The notes under the pieces were generated by a model that was given only the letters and a program-made list of their open reading frames with translations, ran no database searches and had not been told where the DNA came from. A stretch of DNA of 64,000 nucleotides from positions 28,246-92,245 of the forward strand of contig JANQID010000010.1 of assembly GCA_028282325.1 (NCBI GenBank), written 5' to 3'. This document shows positions 1 to 7,680 of the stretch, piece after piece; position 1 is the first letter of the stretch, and the number at the start of each line of letters is the position of its first letter. Both the position numbers and the translations under genes were made by a program. The stretch is from Chloroflexaceae bacterium (GTDB lineage: Bacteria > Chloroflexota > Chloroflexia > Chloroflexales > Chloroflexaceae).

Positions 1-22
1 GCGGCTTGCGGCGTTTCCCGCT

Positions 23-355
23 CTATTTTGCGTATTCGTCCAGCGCGGTTGCGCGGTCGAGATAAATCTTAAATAGGGTGTCAAAGCGGCTCTTGCGGAA
101 GATCTCCGCGATCTGCGGCTGGAGACCGCAAATGCGCAAGTCGCCGCCCAACGGCTCTACCGTGCGGAGGTTGTTGATCAACATGCGCAGCGCCAGGCTC
201 GCGACGAACGCCACTCCGCTCATATCGGCCAGGGCTTTGCCCCGGTGGGCGACGACGGCTGCGGATAGATCTTGCTCAATGGCGGCGATGACGGCCGCGT
301 CGAGGCGTTCGGGCAGTTCGATAACCAGCACGTCGCCGATGGTTTCCAAGTTCAC
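23..355 (-). CDS. STAS-domain anti-sigma factor antagonist
   Basis: A 110-residue single STAS domain protein of the SpoIIAA/RsbV type, which in this family binds the anti-sigma kinase when unphosphorylated and so frees the target. The core strand-helix segment ADMSGVAFVASLALRML (about residues 44-59) matches the family switch region; Ser53 lies where the phosphorylated serine sits in SpoIIAA. It is the last gene of a minus-strand run after the PP2C phosphatase and the kinase-like gene, separated from the phosphatase by about 170 bases. Together the three encode a complete partner-switching set: kinase, phosphatase and antagonist. The target (sigma factor or other protein) is not in the window. 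The family is clear; the physiological signal is unknown. Confidence 0.85.
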   Translation of the reverse strand: MNLETIGDVLVIELPERLDAAVIAAIEQDLSAAVVAHRGKALADMSGVAFVASLALRMLINNLRTVEPLGGDLRICGLQPQIAEIFRKSRFDTLFKIYLDRATALDEYAK

Positions 356-522
356 GCTGTATTCCCCTTTCCCTTCAGGACGTCGTTGTCGGTTCGTCGT
401 CAGGCCGGATCCGGCCGCGCCAGGCTTGTATTGCTGAAACCGACGGTCATTATAGCATGAACGAGGGGCAGCAGGACGTCGTCTGTCCTGCCAGTTTCGC
501 GCAGCATCAGCTATTCTTCTGC

Positions 523-1797
523 TCAGCCGTCGCGTTTAATCACCAGCAGGGTCATATCATCGGCCTGGGGCGCACCGTCGACGAACGCCTCGACTGCCGC
601 GACAATGTTTTGCACCAGATCTTCCGCCGTTGCGGCGGCGTGGTCGCGCGCCAGCGCTTGCAGTCGGTCGTCGTCGAACAACTCGCGCGTCGGGTTGAGC
701 GCTTCGGTGATGCCGTCGCTAAACGCGATCAGCGTCTCGCCGGGCGCGATGTTGGCGTGCGCGGCGGTGAAGGCGAGGTTCGGCAGAAGGCCGATCGGCG
801 GCGTCTGGGCGTCAAGTTCGCGCAGGCTTCGTCCGTCGTGGCTGACGATCAGCGGCGGGTTGTGCCCGGCGTTGAGGTAGCTCAGCCGCCCGGTTTGCGG
901 TTCGAGTACGGCGTAGAAGAGCGTGACAAACATGTTGCTCGTGCTATGTTCGCGGGTGATGTAGTCGTTGGTGAGCCAGGTGGCGCTGGCCAACACGGCG
1001 TCGGAGTCGAGCGTGGCGCGATCCTGAAAGGCCCGCGGCGCTTGTGAGGCGGCGCGCAACAGGCTACGGGTCAGCGCGACGAACAGCGCGGCGGTGACGC
1101 CCTTGCCGCAGGCGTCGGCCACCACTAGCCCCAGATGATCGTTGCTCAGCGGGATGCAATCGAAGAAGTCGCCGCCGACCGCCTGCGCGCCGCGACTGAA
1201 CGCCGCCACGCTCCAGCCGTCGGGTTGCGGCAGCGTTGCCGGTAGGAATGACGCCTGGATGCGCCGGGCGATCGCGAGTTCCTCTTCGAGGCGGTTGAGC
1301 CGGATCAGGTCGGCTTGGGCCGCTTGCAGCTCGTTGTAGGCGCGCGCCAATTCGGCGTTTTTGCTTTCCAGGTGCGTAATTGTGTGCTGGTTGGCGGTGC
1401 GCAGGCGGCGGGCGCCTTCGCGCAGCATGCCCATTGCCATCTCCGGGTCGCTGCGCATCAGGGTCAGGAAATGCTGTTCGATGAGTACGGCGATGGTGCA
1501 GTCGTTCAGGGCGCGCACGGTGGCCGAGCGCGGACTGTGGTCGATCAGCGCCATCTCGCCGACGATCCGCCCGCTGTGGAACACGCCAAGCTGGAATTCG
1601 GCGCCGTTCAGTTCGGTGGTGATTTCGAGCGCGCCGTCGAGCACAACGGCGCAGTCGTGGCCGACATCGCCCTCGCGAAACAGCACATCGCCGGGCGCCA
1701 GACGGCGCTCCGCGATGCTCGCGGCCATCTGCGCGAGTTCGGCGTCGGAGAGGCTGTCGAATAGGGCGATCTGGCGGAGTTGGGCAAACATGGTCAC
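523..1797 (-). CDS. PP2C/SpoIIE phosphatase with N-terminal cyclic-nucleotide-binding-like domain
   Basis: A 424-residue protein. Residues about 1-120 form a cNMP-binding-like beta barrel (REGDVGHDCAVVLDG, GEMALIDHSPRSATVRA). Residues about 135-185 are a predicted coiled-coil linker. Residues about 190-424 are a SpoIIE-type PP2C phosphatase with GGDFFD, DACGKG, FSDGITE and ADDMT motifs that carry the metal-binding aspartates. The likely job is dephosphorylating the downstream STAS protein in response to a ligand or stress signal sensed by the barrel. Its start codon overlaps the stop of the upstream anti-sigma kinase gene (GTGA), which suggests translational coupling. The ligand of the barrel cannot be read from the sequence. 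Confidence 0.9.
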   Translation of the reverse strand: MTMFAQLRQIALFDSLSDAELAQMAASIAERRLAPGDVLFREGDVGHDCAVVLDGALEITTELNGAEFQLGVFHSGRIVGEMALIDHSPRSATVRALNDCTIAVLIEQHFLTLMRSDPEMAMGMLREGARRLRTANQHTITHLESKNAELARAYNELQAAQADLIRLNRLEEELAIARRIQASFLPATLPQPDGWSVAAFSRGAQAVGGDFFDCIPLSNDHLGLVVADACGKGVTAALFVALTRSLLRAASQAPRAFQDRATLDSDAVLASATWLTNDYITREHSTSNMFVTLFYAVLEPQTGRLSYLNAGHNPPLIVSHDGRSLRELDAQTPPIGLLPNLAFTAAHANIAPGETLIAFSDGITEALNPTRELFDDDRLQALARDHAAATAEDLVQNIVAAVEAFVDGAPQADDMTLLVIKRDG

Positions 1798-2210
1798 GGA
1801 CCTTTGACGATAGTGAGTTCGTTCCAGCTGCTGCGGGGGTTGTGGCGGTAGCCGATCTGATCGGCCAGTTCGCGGATCAGAAACAGCCCCAATCCGCCGG
1901 GCTCTCGGTCGCGCGGGTCGCCGCCGAAATTCGGCGCGGGCGCGTCGCGCGGGTCGAAGGGCTGCCCCCGGTCACGAATGGTAATACGCAATGTTCCGGC
2001 CTCTTCGGCGCAGGCGATATCGATCGGGCCGGGCGTCCGGTTTGCGTAGCCGTACTTGATGATGTTGGTGGCGATTTCTTCGATTACCAGGCGGAGCAGG
2101 TAGCATTGCTCGTCCGAGAATCGCGTCCGCCGTTCGATCTCATCGACGAATGCCATCAGTCTGTCGATCTGCTCCCAGGTCGCCGGTACTTTGATCCGTC
2201 GCTTCATCAC
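1794..2210 (-). CDS. Anti-sigma regulatory factor, RsbW-like HATPase
   Basis: A 138-residue GHKL-fold serine kinase-like protein. The N-box is seen as LVIEEIATNIIKYGY (about residues 62-76), the G1 box as RDRGQPFDP and the G2 segment as GGLGLFLI. In this family the protein binds a sigma factor or another partner and phosphorylates the STAS antagonist. It is the first gene of the three-gene run and overlaps the phosphatase gene by four bases. The 120-base gap upstream separates it from the divergent NACHT gene and is AT-rich, but no convincing minus-strand promoter was identified there. Confidence 0.88.
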   Translation of the reverse strand: MMKRRIKVPATWEQIDRLMAFVDEIERRTRFSDEQCYLLRLVIEEIATNIIKYGYANRTPGPIDIACAEEAGTLRITIRDRGQPFDPRDAPAPNFGGDPRDREPGGLGLFLIRELADQIGYRHNPRSSWNELTIVKGP

Positions 2211-2281
2211 GCCTGCCTGCGAAACTTAATGCCGCCTTCGATGTGTCAACGGATTCAGTATAGCACAGTGATGCCGCGTGG

Positions 2282-2287
2282 TATAAT
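2282..2287 (+). promoter_or_regulatory. Possible -10 element ahead of the NACHT gene
   Basis: A perfect TATAAT sits about 65 bases upstream of the chosen NACHT start. No good -35 hexamer is found 16-18 bases before it, so the promoter call rests on the -10 alone. Confidence 0.3.
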
Positions 2288-2352
2288 GTCTTTCGCGAGG
2301 CATCTATACATCGTTAATATACTGTAATGATGTGCGTAATACGCGCGGAGCT

Positions 2353-4911
2353 ATGAACAACCGCCCGGACAACCCCTCGGAGCGCGCCAACCCCCAGGTC
2401 GACCTGGGCCCATACAATCGCGTCGAGCGCTTGGCCCTCGGCGACATCGTCGGCGCGGACAAGGTCGGCGGTGATAAGGTGCTGGGTGATAAATACATCC
2501 AGATCTTCATCTACACCGGTCCGGATCGCCCGCCCGACGATACCGCGCGCTCTGCGCTCGAACAGGCCTATCGTAGCGAGATTATCACCCGCTACATTCT
2601 CTGGGAGGCGCGCTACGTCCCGCTGCCGATCAAAGCCGACGGGCGGGCGCAGGCGGCCGGGTTTGTCGGCGAGCGTGAAGAGCTCTTCTTGGAAGCGCTT
2701 CGCGACGCCGCGGTCGCCGAACATACAACCCCGGAGCGCCACACCTTCACCGACCTGCGCGAAGGTCTGAAGCGTTACAACGACCTGTTGCTGCTCGGCC
2801 CGCCCGGCGGCGGCAAGACCACCGCGCTCTGGCGGCTGGCGCTCGACCTGGCCGAGGACGGGCTGCTGCATGGCGACGACGCCGCGCCGTTGCCGGTCTT
2901 CGTGCGCCTGGGCGCTCTGGACAAACAGCAGACGCCGTTCGAGCTGTTGCAGACCGAAATGGCGAGCGCGGCGCGGGAAGATGCGAGCGGGCGGCGTTTC
3001 GCGCTCGATGCCCACCGGCTGCTGGCGCCGCTGCTGCCGGAGTTGCTGGAGCAGGGGCGGCTGGTTTTGCTGTGGGATGGGCTGAACGAGACGCCGCGCG
3101 CGCTGTTTGCCGCTGCCGCGCGCATGCTCGAAGAATTTCGTAAGGAATACCCCGGCCGGTTCGGCGGCCCGTACAACCGCAGCGTGACCACCTGCCGCAC
3201 CGATGACCACGCCCAACTGTTGGAGCAGGTCAAACCCGATCCTTTCCCGGTGCAGCGGGTCGCGGTGCAGGGGCTGGACGCGGAAAGCATGCGCCTGATG
3301 GTGCAACGCCGGCTGGGCGCCGACCGTGGCCAATCCCTGCTCGACGCGCTTCAACAACCCCAACACCGCGCGCTGGCCGGTCTGGCCCGCACGCCGCTGC
3401 TGCTCACGATGATCTGCGAAGTCTACGCGGCGGCCGAGAGCCTGCCGACGAACCGGGGCCGGTTGCTGCAAGACTTTGTCGCCCAGCGCTGGAGATGGGA
3501 AGCGCAACGCCAGGGTGATGCCTGGATTCCCGCCACGACCCAGGGGCGGGTGCTGGCGCGGCTGGCCTACGCGATGACCGAAAGCCGGGGGCGCGGCACC
3601 AGCGTGGCCTGGGAATGGGCCGAACGCGAACTGCGCACCGCCGCGCCGGATGTCGAACCGACCCATCTGCGGCGACTGGCCCGCCGGGCCGACTTGGTCG
3701 AGATGATCGGCGAGGAGCGCGCGCTGCGCTTCAGCCACCAGCTGATCCAGGAGTATTTCGCGGCGCTGGAATTGCGCGCCAGGATCGCCGCGATCGTCGC
3801 CCAACGCGGCGAGATCGCGCCGGACGATCTGCGGGCCTACGCGGCGCCGGGCAAACGCACCGGCTGGGAGGAGACCCTACTGCTGCTGGCCGGCATCGAG
3901 GGCGATCAGGGCGACGCGCACCGGCTGATCCGCGCCTTCCTGAGCCAGCCGCTTCAGGCGGCGCGCCTGCTCCAGGCCGGGGGCGAGGATCTCGATCCGG
4001 CGTTGCTAAACGAAGTGGGTGATGAGTTTGCCGTGATGATGGCCGACGAGCGCGTGCCGGCGCTTCAGCGGATCGAGGCGGGGCAAGCGCTCGGCGAGAT
4101 CGGCGACCCGCGCCCCGGCGTGTGCGACCTGCCGCCGCCTATGGTCGAATTTCCCGGCGGCAGCTTCGTGATCGGCGAGCCCAGGGGTAAGCATCGATTC
4201 GATAATGAAATCAACGACCAACCGCTGACCATCGCCCCCTTCGCGCTGGCGCGCTACCCGGTGACGAACGCCCAATACAAGCTGTTTGTGGACAATGGCG
4301 GCTACGACCCGGACGCGCCCTGGTGGCGGACCGACCCGGACGCGCAAACCTGGCTGCGCAACAACGGGCGCACGCAGCCGCGATACTGGGACAATGCGCG
4401 GTTTGCCCGCCCCAACCACCCGGTCGTCGGCGTCACCTGGTACGAGGCGACGGCCTTCTGCCGCTGGCTGACGCAACAGGTGAACAACGGCATCGTCTAC
4501 AGGCTGCCGAGCGAGGCCGAGTGGGAGTATGCGGCGCGGGGCGCCGTGCGCCGCACGTACCCGTGGGGCGCTGCCGAACCGGATGGCGAGCGGTGCAACT
4601 TCAACTGGATCTACGGCGGCCCGACCGCCGTGGGCTGCTTCCCATCCGGGGCGACGCCGGAGGGGCTGCTTGACATGGCCGGGAACGTCTGGGAATGGAC
4701 GCGCTCGGAATTCCGATCCTACCCCTACGATCCAACCGACGGGCGCGAGAACGCAACTGAAACAGGTCGAAAACGATTTACACTGCGCGGCGGATCGTGG
4801 GGCTACTATCGCGATAGCGCCCGTTGCGCCTGTCGCCGCGCCGGCTATCCCGATGTTGGCAGCGACCTCTACGGCTTCCGTCTCGCCCATTTGTTCTCTT
4901 TGCCTTCGTAA
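2353..4911 (+). CDS. NACHT-type STAND ATPase with C-terminal formylglycine-enzyme-like domain
   Basis: About 852 residues from the ATG at 2353; a GTG at 2332 would add seven. Near the N-terminus is a short GD-K repeat (GDIVGADKVGGDKVLGDK). The NTPase has Walker A GPPGGGKTT and Walker B LVLLWDGLNE, followed by a helical region with a TRTPLLLTMICEVY-like ARTPLLLTMIC segment typical of NACHT proteins. The last ~250 residues resemble the formylglycine-generating enzyme/sulfatase-modifying fold (YPVTNAQY, RLPSEAEWEYAARG, DMAGNVWEW, LRGGSW, YGFRLA). The segment after RGGS lacks the first catalytic cysteine of true enzymes, so this domain is probably a binding module. Bacterial NACHT proteins are often antiviral sensors; that role here is inferred. 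No effector domain is obvious and no partner gene is adjacent. Confidence 0.85.
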   Translation: MNNRPDNPSERANPQVDLGPYNRVERLALGDIVGADKVGGDKVLGDKYIQIFIYTGPDRPPDDTARSALEQAYRSEIITRYILWEARYVPLPIKADGRAQAAGFVGEREELFLEALRDAAVAEHTTPERHTFTDLREGLKRYNDLLLLGPPGGGKTTALWRLALDLAEDGLLHGDDAAPLPVFVRLGALDKQQTPFELLQTEMASAAREDASGRRFALDAHRLLAPLLPELLEQGRLVLLWDGLNETPRALFAAAARMLEEFRKEYPGRFGGPYNRSVTTCRTDDHAQLLEQVKPDPFPVQRVAVQGLDAESMRLMVQRRLGADRGQSLLDALQQPQHRALAGLARTPLLLTMICEVYAAAESLPTNRGRLLQDFVAQRWRWEAQRQGDAWIPATTQGRVLARLAYAMTESRGRGTSVAWEWAERELRTAAPDVEPTHLRRLARRADLVEMIGEERALRFSHQLIQEYFAALELRARIAAIVAQRGEIAPDDLRAYAAPGKRTGWEETLLLLAGIEGDQGDAHRLIRAFLSQPLQAARLLQAGGEDLDPALLNEVGDEFAVMMADERVPALQRIEAGQALGEIGDPRPGVCDLPPPMVEFPGGSFVIGEPRGKHRFDNEINDQPLTIAPFALARYPVTNAQYKLFVDNGGYDPDAPWWRTDPDAQTWLRNNGRTQPRYWDNARFARPNHPVVGVTWYEATAFCRWLTQQVNNGIVYRLPSEAEWEYAARGAVRRTYPWGAAEPDGERCNFNWIYGGPTAVGCFPSGATPEGLLDMAGNVWEWTRSEFRSYPYDPTDGRENATETGRKRFTLRGGSWGYYRDSARCACRRAGYPDVGSDLYGFRLAHLFSLPS

Positions 4912-5040
4912 TAGCCGATAGCCGATACACGATAGCCGATAGGGCGGCACGATAGCCGATAGCCGATAGTCGATACACGATAGCCGATAGGGTGGCAAGA
5001 TAGCCGATAGCCGATACACGATAGCCGATAGGGCGGGCAA
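4912..5040. repeat. Heptamer repeat array (GCCGATA type)
   Basis: Starting directly after the NACHT stop codon, the sequence is built from 7-base units of the type GATAGCC, interspersed with GATACAC. They are grouped into three higher-order units of about 40-48 bases, each ending in a GATAGGG(C/T)GG-type spacer. Related short runs occur at 5390-5420, 7553-7588 and 7646-7680, with a diverged GATGGCC form at 12218-12250. Confidence 0.85.
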
Positions 5041-5126
5041 GTGATGAGCCGGACGTTCCGCATCGCAGTGCGGAGTAGGGGCGAAACGCCTTTCGCCTCG
5101 ACGCTGAAAGCGGGGCGTGGCGTGAA

Positions 5127-5269
5127 GCTGCCAAACCATATGGGAGACACCGCATGGTGTCATTCTGAGCGCAGCGAAGAATCTCAGGTTGCAATAACGC
5201 CGAGACTCTTCGCCTCCGCTACGCTCCGGCTCAGAGTGACATGCGGTCTCGTCATTTTCGCTTGGTAGC
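5127..5269. mobile_element. MITE-like palindromic element, copy 1 (diverged)
   Basis: A 143-base element with diverged terminal inverted repeats (GCTGCCAAACCAT at the left, the complement of GCTACCAAGCGAAAAT at the right). It holds two inverted internal halves of the type TCATTCTGAGCGCAGCGAAGAATC. It carries no gene. The same core and the same type of ends recur at 21433, 36241 and 63904. Confidence 0.7.
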
Positions 5270-5387
5270 AACGCAAGACTGGGCCAGTCTCGCCATTGGC
5301 TGACCACCGGGAATGGGTGTAGCGTTTACGCCGGAGATGCACACGAACCGCGACGTTAAAGCCTGTCCCGGTCTGCCCGGCTCGACG

Positions 5388-7541
5388 TTATCGTCTATCG
5401 TCTATCGGATTTTCGGCTATACCATCAATCATCACGCCGAGCGTGCGGCCGTCGGCGCTGGTGCGATCATACGCGCGTGGGGTGAAGGTCTCGCTGCGCA
5501 GCTCGATCACCAGCGCGCCTCGGTCGGCGGCGGTTGCGGCGGGCAGCGCGAAGACGTAATCACGCCAACCGGCGGCCACGCGAATCCGCCCCAGCGTAAC
5601 CCCGTCGGCGCGCACCTCCAGCGTGGGGTCGGGCGCGCCCGGCGGTCGTCCGGAGGCCAGCCGCAGCGTCAGCAGCGCCGGTTCGGCAGTCCGCTCCAGG
5701 CGTACGGTGGCCTGCGCCTTCGTCCAGCGCCAACCGCTCGCCTCGGCGGCGTGGAAGCCGCGCACATGCCCCAGATCCAGCCCGCCGCCGACATCGAGCG
5801 CATCCGGTGGCGGTGACGTGAAGCGCTGCCAACTCCAATCTTGCAGATCCTCCAATGAGCCGGTCTCGTAGGCGAACTCGCGGCGGGCGTCGGCGTCGGT
5901 GCCGCGTTGCCGCAGCAGGTCGCCCAGCAGCAGATGCGCGTGCGGGTGGGCCGGCAATAGCGCGATTGCCTCGCGGAGCCAGGTCTCGGCGCCGTCCGGA
6001 TCGCCGGCGTCCAGGGCCGCGCGGGCCAGCGCGACGCGGGCCAGCGCCGATTCGGGGTCGTGGTTGCGCGCGGCGTGGGCGGCTTGCGCGGCGCTGTTCG
6101 GATCGCCCGCCGCCAGCGCTTGCGCGGCGCTTGCCAGATACCAATGCTTCCAGCCGCGCTCCCAGGCATACTGCGGATAGGGCGCGTGCAGCAGCGTCAG
6201 CCCCAGGATTAGCATCACCAGCGTCGCCCCGCCGATTGAGCCGGTCGGGGTCGTGCGCGCGCCGCCGCCGAGCGCCAGGGCCGCGAAGGGCAGAAGCACC
6301 GGGTAGAGCGGCAGGCGATAGCGCAACTCGACGTGAAAAAGCGCACCGGTGAGCACGACATACAGCGCCCAGGGAACAAACGCCCAGCGCGGATCGCTCA
6401 GGAGCGCGGGCAGCCGTTGCCGGAGCGGAAGCGCGGGAGCGGGTTGCGCGCGGCGGACGCCGGCCAGCCCATACGCCCCGGCCAGGGCTAGCGCCAGCCA
6501 CAGCCCATCGCCGAGCGCCAGCCGCAGCCAGACCTCGGCGGGCGGAACCCAGATCGCCCGGCGCTCGATCATATCATCGGCGTATTCCAGCGCGAAGAAG
6601 TTGGTCAGCTCGCGCCAGGCTTTGGCGGCGAACCGTTGCGGATCGGCGGCGATCACGGCGGTGCCCTGACGCATAGCAAGCTGCTGGCGACCCAGGCGGT
6701 CGTCGCCCATCGCGTACAACTGCGCCTTCACGGCCTCGCGCCCGGCGGGGTCGTTGTCGAGCCAGAGGTTTTCGGCCCCGGTCGTGTCGATGAGGATCAT
6801 CCCGCCGTAGGTCGCGTAGTTGCGCGCGGTCCACGGCGCAAAGACCAGCAGCGCGGCGATGGCAAACGCCAGCGCGCCGAACGTCGTTTGCCGCCGATCG
6901 CGTTTGCGCTCGGTCGCCGCGTTGGCGGGGCGCAGTCGCCCGACCAGCAGCCATACCGCACCCAGCGGCAGCAACGGCAGGGCGACCGAACGTACCAGGC
7001 AGAGCGCGCCAGCAATCAATCCAGCGAATGCCGCCGCGGGAACGCTGCCCAGGCGCGCCGCGCGCAGCAGCAGCCAGAAGACCAGCGTCAGCCCGAACAG
7101 GAACACGGTCTCGGTGAGCAACTCGGTAGCGTTGGCGGCGAGCGTATAGCTCAAAGCGGCGAGCAGCGCCGCGACGCCGGCTGGACGTTGCCAGCCGATG
7201 CCGTAGGCGCGAGCCGCCTCGCGGGTCAGCAGCCAGACCGGCGCGACCGTGAGTGCGCTGATGATCGCCTGCACCAGGCGCAGGTTTTGCACCAACGAGT
7301 CAACCAGCAGCACAGACCCGGCCAGGAACAGGCTGTAGAGCGGCGGACGCATCAGGCGCAGCTCTTCGTAGCGCCGCTCTTGCAGCAGGATCAGCGCCTG
7401 GCGCAGGTACTCCTGCTCGTCACCGCCAAGCGGATAGAACTCGCGCCAGCGCCAGACCAGCCAGCGCAGACCAAACGCCAGCAGCACGCTGAGCGCCAGG
7501 ACGAGCAATGCGGCGGTATTCGATTGGCGCGCGTCGCGCAT
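5388..7541 (-). CDS. GT-C membrane glycosyltransferase (GT39/PMT-like) with TPR and beta-sandwich tail
   Basis: A 717-residue protein. The first ~430 residues are a polytopic membrane domain with the early loop acidic motif GGDEQEYL and the downstream MRPPLYSLFLAG segment typical of GT39/ArnT-like enzymes that use polyprenyl-phosphate sugars. Residues about 475-560 form TPR-like helices (ALARVALARAALDAGDPDGA). The last ~120 residues form a predicted beta-sandwich (VRADGVTLGRI) that recurs in two neighbouring proteins. It is last in a five-gene minus-strand run. A GAGGGA ribosome site precedes the start, and the 120-base gap to the previous gene contains heptamer repeats. Substrate and acceptor are unknown. 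Confidence 0.8.
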   Translation of the reverse strand: MRDARQSNTAALLVLALSVLLAFGLRWLVWRWREFYPLGGDEQEYLRQALILLQERRYEELRLMRPPLYSLFLAGSVLLVDSLVQNLRLVQAIISALTVAPVWLLTREAARAYGIGWQRPAGVAALLAALSYTLAANATELLTETVFLFGLTLVFWLLLRAARLGSVPAAAFAGLIAGALCLVRSVALPLLPLGAVWLLVGRLRPANAATERKRDRRQTTFGALAFAIAALLVFAPWTARNYATYGGMILIDTTGAENLWLDNDPAGREAVKAQLYAMGDDRLGRQQLAMRQGTAVIAADPQRFAAKAWRELTNFFALEYADDMIERRAIWVPPAEVWLRLALGDGLWLALALAGAYGLAGVRRAQPAPALPLRQRLPALLSDPRWAFVPWALYVVLTGALFHVELRYRLPLYPVLLPFAALALGGGARTTPTGSIGGATLVMLILGLTLLHAPYPQYAWERGWKHWYLASAAQALAAGDPNSAAQAAHAARNHDPESALARVALARAALDAGDPDGAETWLREAIALLPAHPHAHLLLGDLLRQRGTDADARREFAYETGSLEDLQDWSWQRFTSPPPDALDVGGGLDLGHVRGFHAAEASGWRWTKAQATVRLERTAEPALLTLRLASGRPPGAPDPTLEVRADGVTLGRIRVAAGWRDYVFALPAATAADRGALVIELRSETFTPRAYDRTSADGRTLGVMIDGIAENPIDDRR

Positions 7542-7552
7542 AGATCCCTCTT

Positions 7553-7680
7553 GGATAGCCGATAACCGATAACTGATAGCCGATAGGCCCCGGGCAAGCG
7601 TTGGCGGTTCATCGAGGATGTTTTCATACTGCCGAATCTCGCTGCCCTATCAGCTATCGTCTATCGGATGTCGGCTATAA
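7553..7680. repeat. Heptamer repeat runs flanking the gap between two glycosyltransferase genes
   Basis: Two short runs, at about 7553-7588 and 7646-7680, of the same GATAGCCGATA and TATCGTCTATCG units seen after the NACHT gene. The second run supplies the last codons and stop of the upstream glycosyltransferase, much as the run near 5390 does for the next one. Confidence 0.6.

Noticed and set aside
457..1047. Plus-strand open frames opposite the PP2C phosphatase gene
   Set aside because: Antisense shadow of a clear coding gene; no ribosome site and composition follows the opposite strand's codons.
2314..3804. 496-residue minus-strand frame opposite the NACHT gene
   Set aside because: Rich in Arg, Gln and Ala with no domain; a shadow caused by high GC in the third codon position.
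4912..5040. CRISPR array at the heptamer repeats
   Set aside because: Units are 7 bases with no unique spacers, and no cas genes are near.
4006..5307. 433-residue minus-strand frame running through the heptamer array and the palindromic element
   Set aside because: Its N-terminal half is translated repeats (repeated YRLSAIV-type units) and the rest is antisense to the FGE-like domain.
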